From positions 310,001-374,000 of the forward strand of contig CP014761.1 of NCBI GenBank assembly GCA_001647635.1: a stretch of DNA of 64,000 bases. The letters run 5' to 3'. The translations under genes were made by a program, and so were the position numbers. Position 1 is the first letter of the stretch. Each line of letters opens with the position of its first letter. The stretch comes from Leifsonia xyli (GTDB taxonomy: Bacteria > Actinomycetota > Actinomycetes > Actinomycetales > Microbacteriaceae). Shown in pieces: positions 16,212 to 27,534 of this stretch. Under the pieces are notes generated by a model that did not search any database, was not told the origin of the DNA, and saw only the letters and a list, made by a program, of their open reading frames with translations.

Positions 16212-18689
16212 ATGGTGGATAACGAGAATATCGACAACACGAACGACAACGAGACGGAGACGGGAGGACGGAAGCGCAAGGGCCTCTTCGGCACGCGCCG
16301 CGTGGTGAAGAAGACCGCCCCGAGCATTTCCGAGACCGTCTCGCCGCCCGCCGCCGCGCCCGCAGTGGATGCGGTGGCCGAGCCTGCCCCCGAGCAGGCG
16401 GCTCCCGCCGCGCAGGTCGACCCGACCGCGCCCGTGACGCCCGAGCCCCCGGCGCTGCCGGAGAAGCTCGGCGACGCCGAGGTCCCGGCCGCGGCCGCCG
16501 CGCCCGGCCTCCCGCCGACCACGCTGCTCTTCCAGGCGCCGGACATCCTGCCGCTCCCGCCGCTGCCCGAGGGCGAGGAGGAGCCGGCCACCGGCGTCCG
16601 CCGCCGCTCGCGCCGCCGCGCCGGCGAATCCGGCCGCGAAGGGGCCAACGATCCGGCCAACACCGTGGTCAAGGTGCGCACCCCGCGCGAGCCGGAGCTC
16701 ATCACCGAGCCCCAGAAGGTCAAGGGCTCCACGCGTCTCGAGGCGAAGAAGCAGCGCCGCCGCGACGGCCGTGACGCCGGTCGCCGCCGTCCGGTCATCA
16801 CCGAGGCCGAGTTCCTCGCCCGCCGCGAGTCCGTCGACCGGCAGATGGTGGTCCGGTCGAAGGGCGGCCGCATCCAGATCGGCGTGCTGGAGGACAAGGT
16901 CCTCGTCGAGCACTACGTCGCCCGTTCTCAGGAGGCGTCGCTCATCGGCAACGTCTACCTCGGTCGCGTCCAGAACGTCCTCCCGAGCATGGAGGCCGCG
17001 TTCGTCGACATCGGCCGCGGACGCAACGCCGTGCTGTACTCGGGCGAGGTCGACTGGGATGCGGTAGAGACCGGCAACCAGCCGCGCCGCATCGAGCTGG
17101 CGCTGAAGGCCGGGGACCGCGTCCTCGTCCAGGTCACCAAGGACCCGGTCGGGCACAAGGGCGCCCGCCTCACCAGCCAGATCTCGCTGCCCGGCCGCTA
17201 CCTCGTGTACGTGCCCAACGGCTCCATGAACGGCATCAGCCGCAAGCTCCCGGACACCGAGCGCGCGCGCCTCAAGAAGATCCTCAAGGAGGTGCTGCCG
17301 GAGAGCGCCGGTGTGATCGTCCGCACCGCCGCCGAGGGCGCCACCGAGGAGCAGCTCACGCTCGACGTCAACCGTCTCACCGCGCAGTGGGCCGACATCA
17401 GCCAGCGCGTCGAGACCCAGCAGGCGCCCGCGCTGCTCCACAGCGAGCCCGACCTCCTGATCAAGATCATCCGCGACGTCTTCAACGAGGACTTCCAGAA
17501 GCTGATCATCGCCGGCGACGACGCGCGCCAGACCATCGAGAACTACCTGCGTCAGGTCGCCCCCGACCTCCTCGACCGCGTGGAGGCGTACGAGGGCGAG
17601 CGCGATGCGTTCGACGAGTACCGCATCACGGAGCAGATCGAGAAGGCGCTGGAGCGCAAGGTGTGGCTGCCCTCCGGCGGTTCGCTGGTCATCGACCGCA
17701 CCGAGGCGATGACGGTCGTGGACGTCAACACCGGCAAGTTCGTCGGCTCCGGCGGCAACCTCGAAGAGACCGTCACCAAGAACAACCTCGAGGCCGCGGA
17801 GGAGATCGTCCGCCAGCTGCGCCTGCGCGACATCGGCGGCATCATCGTCGTCGACTTCATCGACATGGTGCTCGAGTCGAACCGCGACCTCGTCCTCCGC
17901 CGCCTGGTGGAGTGCCTGAGCCGCGACCGGACAAAGCACCAGGTCGCCGAGGTCACCTCGCTCGGCCTCGTGCAGATGACCCGTAAGAAGCTCGGCCTCG
18001 GGCTGCTCGAGACCTTCAGCGAGGCCTGCGAGGTCTGCGCCGGCCGCGGCGTGATCGTCCACCACGACCCGGTGGTCAAGCACCGCCAGCCGCAGCAGCA
18101 GCCGTCGAACGAGCGTCGCCGCGGTCGCGGCGGCAACGGTGGCTCGGGCAACGGGAACGGCAATGGCGGAGCCGGCGCCGGTTCGAACGGCAACGGGAAC
18201 GGCCACGCGGGCACGCACGAGATCACCGACGACGCGAAGAACGCGCTCGCCAAGATCGCGGCGTCGACCATCCACCACCACGAGGACGAGGCCAAGGCCG
18301 CCGAGGGCGAGCAGGTGGACGTCTCCGAGATCACGGTGGCGGAGGTGACGGTGACCGAGGTCACGGCCACCAAGAAGCGTCGCCGCAAGGGCAAGGGCGG
18401 CGCCGACCGCCAGCAGGCTCCGGAGCAGCAGGCCGCCGTGCAGGAGTCCGGCGAGGCTCCCGAGCCCCGGCAGGACGGCGCCGACGCGAACGTCCCGCTG
18501 ATCGAGCTTCCCGAGCCCGCGCCCGTGCACGCCCCGCAGCGCCCGTCTCAGCACGAGACCGAGCTGCTGCTCGACTCCGTGCTCGACGCGTTGCCCGCTC
18601 CGAAGGAGCCGGGTCAGGGCCGCAGCCGCAGCCGCCGCGCCAGCACCGCGGTCATCGCCGGCGGCGAGCTCGCACCGAAGGGCGAGTAG
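16212..18689 (+). CDS. rne: Ribonuclease E/G family endoribonuclease
   Basis: An 825-residue endonuclease for mRNA turnover and rRNA processing. The first 190 residues are disordered and rich in Ala, Pro and Arg (GVRRRSRRRAGE). The S1 RNA-binding domain follows near 220-310 (GRIQIGVLEDKVLVEHYVAR, ENVYLGRV-like strand as GNVYLGRVQNVLPSMEAAFV). The DNase I-like catalytic core carries MTVVDVNTGKFVG (Asp near 503) and GGIIVVDFIDM (Asp near 547), the two metal ligands. The zinc-link is CEVCAGRG near 605. A Gly/Asn-rich linker and charged tail end the protein, a typical actinobacterial layout with an N-terminal extension. It ends four bases from the convergent DUF4031 gene. Confidence 0.95.
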   Translation: MVDNENIDNTNDNETETGGRKRKGLFGTRRVVKKTAPSISETVSPPAAAPAVDAVAEPAPEQAAPAAQVDPTAPVTPEPPALPEKLGDAEVPAAAAAPGLPPTTLLFQAPDILPLPPLPEGEEEPATGVRRRSRRRAGESGREGANDPANTVVKVRTPREPELITEPQKVKGSTRLEAKKQRRRDGRDAGRRRPVITEAEFLARRESVDRQMVVRSKGGRIQIGVLEDKVLVEHYVARSQEASLIGNVYLGRVQNVLPSMEAAFVDIGRGRNAVLYSGEVDWDAVETGNQPRRIELALKAGDRVLVQVTKDPVGHKGARLTSQISLPGRYLVYVPNGSMNGISRKLPDTERARLKKILKEVLPESAGVIVRTAAEGATEEQLTLDVNRLTAQWADISQRVETQQAPALLHSEPDLLIKIIRDVFNEDFQKLIIAGDDARQTIENYLRQVAPDLLDRVEAYEGERDAFDEYRITEQIEKALERKVWLPSGGSLVIDRTEAMTVVDVNTGKFVGSGGNLEETVTKNNLEAAEEIVRQLRLRDIGGIIVVDFIDMVLESNRDLVLRRLVECLSRDRTKHQVAEVTSLGLVQMTRKKLGLGLLETFSEACEVCAGRGVIVHHDPVVKHRQPQQQPSNERRRGRGGNGGSGNGNGNGGAGAGSNGNGNGHAGTHEITDDAKNALAKIAASTIHHHEDEAKAAEGEQVDVSEITVAEVTVTEVTATKKRRRKGKGGADRQQAPEQQAAVQESGEAPEPRQDGADANVPLIELPEPAPVHAPQRPSQHETELLLDSVLDALPAPKEPGQGRSRSRRASTAVIAGGELAPKGE

Positions 18690-18693
18690 CGCC

Positions 18694-18969
18694 TCAGTGG
18701 CGCCGCATGCGGTCGCGGGCCTTCACCCGCAGGCCGCTGGCGATCAGTCGCGACACGAGCTCGTGGCCGGAGACGGGATGCGCTCCCGCGGCCACGAGCT
18801 CGTCGTAGCGACGGTCGGGGACGTCGTAGTGGTCGAGGTCGAACGCCCGGGACTGGATGCCATTGGCCGCGGCGAAGGCGTGGAGCTCGTCGAGCGATGC
18901 GTCGCTGACCAGGTGCGACCACAACATGCCGTGGGCCGGCCATGCCGGGGGATCGATCAGGACCGTCAT
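18694..18969 (-). CDS. DUF4031 domain protein
   Basis: A 91-residue soluble protein starting MTVLIDPPAWPAHGMLWSHL and ending KARDRMRRH. The PPAWPAHGxxWSHLVSD block and the central FDLDHYDVP segment are the conserved face of DUF4031, a small actinobacterial family of unknown function. TACAAT (18976-18981, minus strand) lies exactly six bases before the ATG, with no ribosome-binding site, so the mRNA is probably leaderless. It is convergent with the RNase gene and divergent from rplU. Confidence 0.85.
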   Translation of the reverse strand: MTVLIDPPAWPAHGMLWSHLVSDASLDELHAFAAANGIQSRAFDLDHYDVPDRRYDELVAAGAHPVSGHELVSRLIASGLRVKARDRMRRH

Positions 18970-19021
18970 AGAATGATTGTAGGAACGGGCTCCGACGCCG
19001 GCCGGAAGGCTTCCCATCGAA

Positions 19022-19221
19022 TTGACGATGGTCTGGGCGTCGGGTAAAGTTGACCGTTGGTGTGTGCCGGGTGCTACCCGGCCGCCAGCATGGTTTTCTG
19101 AGAGTCGTCGGTCGCAGCACGCGAACAGGCGGACTCGCCAGTGATATCCAACAAAGTAGAAGAGCAGGACCAGGTCCGCGGCTGCGCCGGGAGCTGTTCC
19201 CCGACGAAAAGGTACTGACAA
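19022..19221 (+). promoter_or_regulatory. Promoter and leader of rplU-rpmA
   Basis: TTGACG (19022-19027) and TAAAGT (19045-19050) are separated by 17 bases, the best housekeeping promoter in the window. A leader of about 165 bases follows before the GTG of rplU, containing GGTGCTACCCGGCCGCCAGC and a purine-rich stretch. L21 operons often carry autoregulatory leaders; no fold is assigned here. Confidence 0.75.
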
Positions 19222-19530
19222 GTGGTTTACGCAGTTGTGCGCGCCGGTGGCCGGCAGGAGAAGGTCGAGGTCGGCACCATCGTGACGATGGACCGCATCA
19301 AGGCCGACGAGAACGGCACGGTCCAGCTCGCGCCCGTGCTGCTGGTCGACGGTGACACGATCACCTCCGACGCCAAGTCGCTCGCGAAGGTCGTCGTGAC
19401 CGCCGAGGTCCTGGGCGACCTCCGCGGCCCGAAGATCGTCATCCAGAAGTTCAAGAACAAGACCGGCTACAAGAAGCGCCAGGGCCACCGTCAGGAGCTC
19501 ACGCGCGTCAAGATCACCGGCATCAAGTAG
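19222..19530 (+). CDS. rplU: 50S ribosomal protein L21
   Basis: A 102-residue ribosomal protein that binds 23S r[20 protein letters not shown] at the start and the C-terminal [18 protein letters not shown] are the L21 signature. The start codon is GTG. It is followed after 30 bases by rpmA with an AGGAGAAG ribosome-binding site. The length is normal and the codon use is strongly biased, as expected for a highly expressed gene. Confidence 0.98.
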   Translation: MVYAVVRAGGRQEKVEVGTIVTMDRIKADENGTVQLAPVLLVDGDTITSDAKSLAKVVVTAEVLGDLRGPKIVIQKFKNKTGYKKRQGHRQELTRVKITGIK

Positions 19531-19560
19531 CCGACAGACCGTTCTCGAGGAGAAGAAACC

Positions 19561-19818
19561 ATGGCACACAAAAAGGGAGCGAGCTCCACTCGCAACGGCC
19601 GCGACTCCAACGCGCAGCGCCTCGGCGTCAAGCGCTTCGGCGGCCAGACCGTCAACGCGGGTGAGATCCTCGTCCGCCAGCGCGGCACGCACTTCCACCC
19701 CGGCGTGAACGTCGGCCGTGGCGGCGACGACACGTTGTTCGCCCTCGCCGCCGGTGCGGTCGAGTTCGGCACCAAGGGCGGCCGCAAGGTCGTCAACATC
19801 GTGGAGGCCTCGGCCTGA
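19561..19818 (+). CDS. rpmA: 50S ribosomal protein L27
   Basis: An 85-residue protein located near the peptidyl transferase centre. It starts [20 protein letters not shown], and [20 protein letters not shown] is diagnostic. There is no N-terminal extension of the kind that is cleaved in Firmicutes. It forms a two-gene operon with rplU, closed by a perfect hairpin at 19841-19870 before obg. Confidence 0.98.
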   Translation: MAHKKGASSTRNGRDSNAQRLGVKRFGGQTVNAGEILVRQRGTHFHPGVNVGRGGDDTLFALAAGAVEFGTKGGRKVVNIVEASA

Positions 19819-19840
19819 GCCGTCGCCACCAGCACACTTC

Positions 19841-19870
19841 CGGATGGGCGGGCTTCGGCCCGCCCATCCG
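19841..19870 (+). terminator. Hairpin between rpmA and obg
   Basis: A perfect 13-base stem (19841-19853 with 19858-19870) is closed by a stable TTCG tetraloop and followed by CCGTTTC. The strong stem and weak T-tract suggest partial termination, so that obg receives reduced read-through from the ribosomal protein promoter. Confidence 0.8.
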
Positions 19871-19888
19871 CCGTTTCACCACACATAG

Positions 19889-22290
<2,402 letters not shown>

Positions 22291-22299
22291 AATCGACGC

Positions 22300-23577
22300 A
22301 TGTCCTCGATCACCAAGGCACCCGCCGCCACGCTGTCGCTGCACGAGCGGCTCGCCGCCGCCAAGACCGCGTCGCGCGCGCTGGCGGTGGCCAACACCGA
22401 GCAGAAGAACCGCGCGCTGCGGGCGATCGCCGACGGCGTGCTCGCCGCGTCCGACGAGGTGCTCGCCGCCAACGACCTCGACCTGGCGAACGGCCGCGAG
22501 AACGGCCTGTCGACCGGGCTCCTCGATCGGCTGACGCTGAGCCCGGCGCGCCTGCAGGGCCTCGCCGACGCCGTGCTCGAGGTCGTCGGCCTGACCGACC
22601 CGGTCGGGCAGGCGGTGCGCGGGAGCGCGCTGCCGAACGGCGTCAAGATCACGCAGGTCCGCGTGCCCTTCGGCGTCGTCGGCGCGATCTACGAGGCCCG
22701 GCCCAACGTGACCATCGACATCGCGGCGCTCGCGATCAAGAGCGGCAACGCGGCGGTGCTCCGCGGCGGCAGCGCCGCCATCGAGACCAACCGCGTGCTG
22801 GTGCGGGTGATCCAGGAGGCGCTGGCGTCGGCCGGCCTTCCCGCCGACGCGGTGCAGACCGTCGACGACTTCGGACGAGAGGGCGCCGCCGAGCTGATGA
22901 CGGCGCGCGGATTCGTCGACGTGCTCATCCCGCGGGGGAGCGCCGATCTCATCCAGACAGTCGTCACCCAGTCCACCGTCCCGGTCATCGAGACCGGCGC
23001 CGGGGTCGTGCACGTGGTGCTCGACGAGTCGGCCCGCGAAGACTGGGCGGTCGACATCGTGCGCAACGCCAAGGTGCAGCGGCCGAGCGTGTGCAACGCG
23101 GTCGAGACGCTGCTCGTGCACCGCGCCGCCGCCGACCGGCTGCTGCCGCCGGTGCTCGGCGCGCTGCGCGAGGCCGGGGTCACCATCCACGCCGACGAGC
23201 GGGCGCTCCCGTTCGCCCCCGGCGGCGTCCCCGTCACCGACGAGGACTACGCCACCGAGCACATGAGCCTCGACATCTCGGTCAAGGTCGTCGACGACCT
23301 CGACGAGGCGATCGACCACATCCGCCGCTACTCGACGCAGCACACCGAGTCGATCGTCACGAGCGACCTCGAGAACGCAGAGCGCTTTCTCGCCGAGGTC
23401 GACTCGGCCGTGGTCATGGTCAACGCGTCGACCCGTTTCACCGACGGCGGCGAGTTCGGGTTCGGCGCCGAGGTCGGCATCTCGACCCAGAAGCTGCATG
23501 CGCGGGGGCCCATGGGGCTGCCCGAGCTCACCAGCACCAAGTGGATCGTCCGCGGGTCCGGCCAGGTCCGGGCGTAG
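22300..23577 (+). CDS. proA: Gamma-glutamyl phosphate reductase
   Basis: A 425-residue NADPH-dependent enzyme producing glutamate-5-semialdehyde. PFGVVGAIYEARPNVTIDIA, LRGGSAAIETNR and the catalytic-cysteine region NAKVQRPSVCNAVETLLVH are all visible, in the usual order for the ALDH-like fold. TAGAAT (22288-22293) lies six bases upstream of the ATG and overlaps the proB stop, so in addition to read-through from obg-proB there may be an independent leaderless transcript. The length is normal. Confidence 0.96.
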   Translation: MSSITKAPAATLSLHERLAAAKTASRALAVANTEQKNRALRAIADGVLAASDEVLAANDLDLANGRENGLSTGLLDRLTLSPARLQGLADAVLEVVGLTDPVGQAVRGSALPNGVKITQVRVPFGVVGAIYEARPNVTIDIAALAIKSGNAAVLRGGSAAIETNRVLVRVIQEALASAGLPADAVQTVDDFGREGAAELMTARGFVDVLIPRGSADLIQTVVTQSTVPVIETGAGVVHVVLDESAREDWAVDIVRNAKVQRPSVCNAVETLLVHRAAADRLLPPVLGALREAGVTIHADERALPFAPGGVPVTDEDYATEHMSLDISVKVVDDLDEAIDHIRRYSTQHTESIVTSDLENAERFLAEVDSAVVMVNASTRFTDGGEFGFGAEVGISTQKLHARGPMGLPELTSTKWIVRGSGQVRA

Positions 23578-23585
23578 GCGACCGC

Positions 23586-23631
23586 TAGACTCGTAACCGG
23601 GCCGTGAGGCCCGCAGAAAGGATCACGAACG
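23586..23631 (+). promoter_or_regulatory. -10 element and leader hairpin before the 78-residue membrane protein
   Basis: TAGACT at 23586-23591 is a good -10 hexamer. It is followed by a perfect six-base hairpin, CGGGCC-GTGA-GGCCCG (23598-23613), and the ribosome-binding site GAAAGGA. Initiation near 23598 would start the transcript with this hairpin, which may protect its 5' end. Confidence 0.55.
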
Positions 23632-23868
23632 ATGTCATTCCTGACGACCGTCCTCGCCGAGGCCGAGACCCATGTCGAGCTCCCGATGCCGGCCTGGGCG
23701 TTCGGAGCCATCGCGATCGTCATCTTCATCGCCCTCGCATTCGTGATCTGGAGCTTCAAGGACGTCGCCAACCGGCACAGCCACCGGTCCGCCCCCGACG
23801 CGGCCGCGCACGCCGGCGCCCCGGGAGCCACGCACCACGGCACCGGCCACCCGACCCAGGGCCACTGA
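23632..23868 (+). CDS. Small membrane protein, 78 residues
   Basis: It has one central transmembrane helix (AFGAIAIVIFIALAFVIWSF, near residues 23-42). A short acidic N-terminus precedes it and a His/Ala/Gly-rich tail follows (HSHRSAPDAAAHAGAP). Seven His residues lie in the last 31, so metal binding is conceivable but untested. AAAGGA precedes the ATG at good spacing. It sits between proA and nadD, a position where small one-helix proteins are common in Microbacteriaceae. No function assigned. Confidence 0.8.
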   Translation: MSFLTTVLAEAETHVELPMPAWAFGAIAIVIFIALAFVIWSFKDVANRHSHRSAPDAAAHAGAPGATHHGTGHPTQGH

Positions 23869-23895
23869 GCCGGCCCGGGCGCGGCTGACCGCGGC

Positions 23896-24498
23896 ATGGA
23901 ACTGACGCAGACGGGCCGGCCGCGGATCGGCGTGATGGGCGGCACCTTCGACCCCATCCACCACGGCCACCTCGTCGCCGCCAGCGAGGTCGCCCAGTCG
24001 TTCGACCTCGACGAGGTCATCTTCGTCCCGACCGGACAGCCCTGGCAGAAAGGTCCCGTCACCCCGGCGGAGCACCGCTACCTGATGACGGTCATCGCCA
24101 CCGCGTCCAACCCCCGCTTCACCGTCAGCCGCGTCGACATCGACCGCGACGGCCCCACCTACACGATCGACACCCTGCGCGACCTCCACGAGGAGCGCCC
24201 GGACGCCGAACTGTTCTTCATCACCGGAGCCGACGCAATCGCTCAGATCCTCAGCTGGCGCGACGTGGAGGAGCTCTGGGAGCTGGCCCACTTCGTTGCT
24301 GTGAGTCGCCCGGGACACGACTTGAGTATTTCTGGATTGCCGGAGCAGGACGTAAGCTTGTTGGAAGTTCCGGCCCTGGCGATCTCCTCGACCGATTGCA
24401 GGAGCCGGGTCAGCAGGGGATTCCCGGTCTGGTACCTGGTGCCGGACGGGGTCGTTCAGTACATCTCCAAGCACCATCTGTATCGGAGCGTGGCATGA
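23896..24498 (+). CDS. nadD: Nicotinate-nucleotide adenylyltransferase
   Basis: A 200-residue enzyme converting nicotinate mononucleotide to deamido-NAD, in the cytoplasm. The nucleotidyltransferase motif is [16 protein letters not shown] near residue 12, and the second signature, [20 protein letters not shown], has the conserved SS/T-x-x-R pattern although Ile-Ser-Ser-Thr-Asp differs a little from the usual ISST(D/A)IR. The start is ATG at 23896 without a strong ribosome-binding site. ATGA overlaps the next gene. NadD followed by rsfS with one intervening gene is the usual actinobacterial order. Confidence 0.95.
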   Translation: MELTQTGRPRIGVMGGTFDPIHHGHLVAASEVAQSFDLDEVIFVPTGQPWQKGPVTPAEHRYLMTVIATASNPRFTVSRVDIDRDGPTYTIDTLRDLHEERPDAELFFITGADAIAQILSWRDVEELWELAHFVAVSRPGHDLSISGLPEQDVSLLEVPALAISSTDCRSRVSRGFPVWYLVPDGVVQYISKHHLYRSVA

Positions 24499-25886
24499 CA
24501 TCGTGGCCTGAACAGCCGCCGACGGGCCAGCCGCAGGCGCAGACGCGGCGACAGGCACGGGAGTTCGAGCGCTCGCGTCGCGCGGGCACGGCCGAGCCGA
24601 CCCCGGCGGGCCAGATCCCCGAGATGACCACGTCCGGGCAGCGGGAGGACGAGCCGGCCGCCGAGGCGGCCGCGCCCGAGACCGCTGCGCCCGTGACGGC
24701 TGCGCCCGAGAGCGCTGATCCGGCGGCCGCGCCGGCGCAGGAGCGTCCCGCGATCCCCGCGAGCGCCTTCGCCGAGCCCGGTGTCTCGTCGCCCTCCGGC
24801 GACTCCTTCGGGCTGTTCCGCCAGGCCCCCGATCCCTCGCAGCCCGAGCCCGTGACCCAGCCGATGGCGATCCTGCAGCCCGCGAACTCCGCACCGGCGG
24901 CGCCGGCCTCCGGCGTGACGGCCCCGACGACGGCCGCGCCGTCGAACGGCGACGCGACGACTGAGCGCACCCTCACGCGGCGCGAGCTGCGCGCCATGCT
25001 GCAGGCGCAGGAGGCCAACGCGCAGGCCAACCACCCGGCGACCGTCGGCGAGCCCGTGTTCCCGGTGACCTTCACCTCCGGCCCGGAGGCCGAGGCGGCC
25101 CAGAACGCCGGGACCCCGGCACCTGCTCCTGCAGCGTCGGCGGCCCCGGCCCCGGCCGACTCCGACGCTCACTCGACCAGCGAGAAGTCCGCCTGGCCGT
25201 TCGCCCCGCTCACCCCGTCCTCGGCTCCGGGCGCCTCGCGCACCGCCGAGCCCGAGACCACGGTGACGCAGAGCACGGCGTCGCCCTTCGCCGCGTTCGG
25301 CGCGCCCGCCGCGCCCAAGGCCGAGACGCCCGCGCCCGCTCCGGCAGCATCCACCGCTCCCGCCGCGGCCGAGGCCGAGGAGGACACCGCCGCCCAAGAG
25401 CGCCGGCCGTTCACCCCGCCGACCGGTCACTGGTCGACGGCGGCCGAGCTGGATGACCAGAACCAGCCGATCACGACCCGTAACGTCACCCAGTCCACGG
25501 CGGCGACGACGACGAACGCGCTGATCCTCCCGGTCATCCCGCAGCCGGATGTCAGCTCGCCGCTCACGCAGACGGGCGAGATTCTGGTCACCGGGTCGAT
25601 CGACCTTCCCCGCGGCATGGGCGCGACCGGCGCCCACCCCGACCGCATCGACTCCTCCGACATCGACCGCCTGCTCGACGGCGAGGAGAACGAGTTCAAC
25701 ACGTCCGAGGTGCAGCCGGTGCGCGCGTCGCGCGCCATCAGCACGCACACCTCGACCCGCGGCGTCATCGCGCCGCCCAAGAAGCGCGGCAACGCCCTGC
25801 CGGTCATCCTCATGACCGTCGCGGGCGTCCTCGCCGTCGGCGTCATCGGGCTGCTCGTCGCAGCCTACGTCCTGAAGGTGTTCTGA
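24495..25886 (+). CDS. Ala/Pro-rich protein with one C-terminal transmembrane helix
   Basis: A 463-residue protein, mostly low-complexity Ala, Pro, Glu and Thr, with a basic start ([15 protein letters not shown]: [18 protein letters not shown]) and one membrane helix at the very end ([20 protein letters not shown]). The only conserved-looking stretch is near residues 355-425, with [20 protein letters not shown] and [14 protein letters not shown]. The predicted topology is cytoplasmic with a tail anchor. It overlaps nadD by ATGA and precedes rsfS by 64 bases, so it is in the nadD-rsfS operon. I do not recognise a family. Confidence 0.8.
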   Translation: MTSWPEQPPTGQPQAQTRRQAREFERSRRAGTAEPTPAGQIPEMTTSGQREDEPAAEAAAPETAAPVTAAPESADPAAAPAQERPAIPASAFAEPGVSSPSGDSFGLFRQAPDPSQPEPVTQPMAILQPANSAPAAPASGVTAPTTAAPSNGDATTERTLTRRELRAMLQAQEANAQANHPATVGEPVFPVTFTSGPEAEAAQNAGTPAPAPAASAAPAPADSDAHSTSEKSAWPFAPLTPSSAPGASRTAEPETTVTQSTASPFAAFGAPAAPKAETPAPAPAASTAPAAAEAEEDTAAQERRPFTPPTGHWSTAAELDDQNQPITTRNVTQSTAATTTNALILPVIPQPDVSSPLTQTGEILVTGSIDLPRGMGATGAHPDRIDSSDIDRLLDGEENEFNTSEVQPVRASRAISTHTSTRGVIAPPKKRGNALPVILMTVAGVLAVGVIGLLVAAYVLKVF

Positions 25887-25950
25887 TCATCCGCGCGTCC
25901 GCATCCATCTCCGCATCACCCACGCACCGAACGCGACCGGAGGACTCTCT

Positions 25951-26328
25951 GTGACCGCATCCCAGCACGCCCGGGACATCCTGCAGGTGGCAGCAGCCGC
26001 CGCCGACTCGAAGGGCGCGCAGGATCTCGTCGCCCTCGACGTGTCCGGCCCGCTGCCGCTGACCGACGCCTTCCTGCTGGCGAGCGGCCGCGTCGAGCGG
26101 AACGTGCTCGCGATCGCCTCGGAGGTCGAGGACAAGCTCAATGAGGCCGGCGTCAAGACGCTCCGCCGCGAGGGCAAGGCGGAAGGCCGCTGGGTGCTGC
26201 TCGACTTCGGCGACCTGGTCGTGCACGTCTTCCACGAGGAGGACCGCATGTACTACGCGCTCGAGCGTCTGTGGAAGGACTGCCCGGTCCTGCCGATCGA
26301 GCTGCCGGTCCACGAGACGGCCGAGTAG
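25951..26328 (+). CDS. rsfS: Ribosome silencing factor RsfS
   Basis: A 125-residue protein that binds L14 on the 50S subunit and blocks subunit joining under starvation. The family blocks are DLVALDVSGPLPLTDAFLLA, SGRVERNVLAIASEVED and the C-terminal GRWVLLDFGDLVVHVFHEED followed by YYALERLWKD, all in place. The start is a GTG preceded by GGAGGA. It lies downstream of nadD as in most bacteria. Confidence 0.96.
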   Translation: MTASQHARDILQVAAAAADSKGAQDLVALDVSGPLPLTDAFLLASGRVERNVLAIASEVEDKLNEAGVKTLRREGKAEGRWVLLDFGDLVVHVFHEEDRMYYALERLWKDCPVLPIELPVHETAE

Positions 26329-26391
26329 GCTCCCAGCCTCCTCGCGGTTTCGCCTGAGAACCCTCTCATGATCGCCCGCTTGGATGGGCGC

Positions 26392-26673
26392 ATGAAGTGT
26401 CCCACCGACAACGCGACCCTCGTCATGAGCGAGCGCCACGGCATCGAGATCGACTACTGTCCGGAGTGCCGCGGCGTCTGGCTCGACCGCGGCGAGCTCG
26501 ACAAGATCATCGACCGTGCGGGCACGCAGCCGAGCGCTCACGCCCCGCAGCCCTACGCCGAGCCGCGCTACGCCGAACCGCAGTACCGCGAACCGCAGTA
26601 CCGCGATCAGTCGTACGGTCAGCGCCCCTACAAGAAGAAGCGCGAGAACTGGCTCAGCGAGCTTTTCGACTGA
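26392..26673 (+). CDS. TFIIB-type zinc-ribbon protein
   Basis: A 93-residue protein if started at ATG 26392 (an in-frame ATG at 26368 would add eight residues). MKCPTDNATLVMSERHGIEI and YCPECRGVWLDRGELDKII form a zf-TFIIB domain with CP-x(n)-CPECRG. After it comes a Tyr/Gln/Arg/Pro-rich tail with repeated PQYRE units and a basic end KKKRENWLSELFD. Small zinc-ribbon proteins of this kind occur in many bacteria without known function. It lies between rsfS and the tRNA gene, on the same strand. Confidence 0.82.
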   Translation: MKCPTDNATLVMSERHGIEIDYCPECRGVWLDRGELDKIIDRAGTQPSAHAPQPYAEPRYAEPQYREPQYRDQSYGQRPYKKKRENWLSELFD

Positions 26674-26767
26674 CGCGAGCCGCTCTCAGTTTTTTCTGCC
26701 GCGTGCGATGTAGTAGGGTTGAGGAGTTGTCCCGGGAGGTCCGAAAGGCCCGAACGGAACACACTCT

Positions 26768-26840
26768 GGGTCTGTGGCGCAGCTGGTAGCGCACCTGCAT
26801 GGCATGCAGGGGGTCAGGGGTTCGAGTCCCCTCAGATCCA
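26768..26840 (+). tRNA. tRNA-Ala (anticodon GGC)
   Basis: A 73-base cloverleaf. The acceptor stem pairs GGGTCTG with CAGATCC and includes the G3-U70 pair that defines alanine identity; the discriminator base is A. The anticodon arm is CCTGC-ATGGCAT-GCAGG with GGC at the centre, and the T arm is AGGGG-TTCGAGT-CCCCT. CCA is not encoded. A Rho-independent terminator follows at 26846-26887. Confidence 0.97.
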
Positions 26841-26845
26841 CCGAA

Positions 26846-26887
26846 ACCCCCGGTCGTGAGCGGAAACGCTCCGCCGGGGGTCTTTTC
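26846..26887 (+). terminator. Terminator of tRNA-Ala
   Basis: ACCCCCGG (26846-26853) pairs with CCGGGGGT (26874-26881), with an inner GAGCG-GAAA-CGCTC hairpin, followed by CTTTTC. This is the clearest intrinsic terminator in the window. Confidence 0.88.
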
Positions 26888-26907
26888 GTTCCGGCTAGAG
26901 TCTCGGT

Positions 26908-27534
26908 ATGCAGAGCCGCACCGCCACTCCCGCCGATGCCGCCGCGATCACCACGACGATCGCGCTCGCGTTCCGCGACGACCCGGTCTGGGGTCCGGCG
27001 CTCGAGGCGGCCGACGGAGGCACCGGCCACCTGGAGCCGTTCTGGCGGTTCTTCGTGGAGGGCGCCATCCCGCACGGCGCCGTCCGCCTCGCCGACGGTC
27101 CGAACGGCGAGGCGGCGACCGTCGCGATCTGGCTCCCGCCGGACGTGCCAGAGCTGACAGAGAAGCAGGAGGCCGAGGCCGACGACCTCATGCGGAGGAC
27201 GCTGACGCCGGACCGCTTCGAGGCCTACCGGCGACTGTGGGAGCGCTTCGAGGAGTCGCACCCCCACAATCGGCCGCACATGTACCTGAGCCTGCTGGCG
27301 ACGCATCCGGATCACCGCGGCCGGGGGATCGGCCAGGAGCTGCTGGCCGAGAGCCTGCGCGCTTTCGACGAGCACGACATCCCGGCCTACCTGGAGTCCA
27401 CGAACCCCGCGAACGACCACCGCTACGAGCGAGCGGGGTTCCGCCCGCTCGGCGGGTTCCGGTCGGTGATCGACGGGGCGGCCGTCACGACCATGTGGCG
27501 TGACGTGCCGCCCGCGCCGGTCAGTCGCCCTTGA
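26908..27534 (+). CDS. GNAT family N-acetyltransferase
   Basis: A 208-residue GNAT protein unlike the pair near valS. The acetyl-CoA loop is HPDHRGRGIGQELLAESL near residue 132-150, followed by PAYLESTNPANDHRYERAGF, the pattern of the group that includes puromycin N-acetyltransferase-like and other small-molecule acetyltransferases. TAGAGT (26896-26901) is exactly six bases before the ATG, so the mRNA is probably leaderless. Its last 14 bases overlap the convergent rtcB gene. Substrate not predictable. Confidence 0.9.
   Translation: MQSRTATPADAAAITTTIALAFRDDPVWGPALEAADGGTGHLEPFWRFFVEGAIPHGAVRLADGPNGEAATVAIWLPPDVPELTEKQEAEADDLMRRTLTPDRFEAYRRLWERFEESHPHNRPHMYLSLLATHPDHRGRGIGQELLAESLRAFDEHDIPAYLESTNPANDHRYERAGFRPLGGFRSVIDGAAVTTMWRDVPPAPVSRP

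Noticed and set aside
15284..16897. An extended VKOR protein of 537 residues
   Set aside because: The extra N-terminal part is antisense to the RNase leader and gene; the GTG at 15901 with CATAAT six bases upstream gives a normal VKOR length.
26774..27157. A frame starting inside the tRNA gene
   Set aside because: It overlaps tRNA-Ala and its terminator and is out of frame with the acetyltransferase gene.
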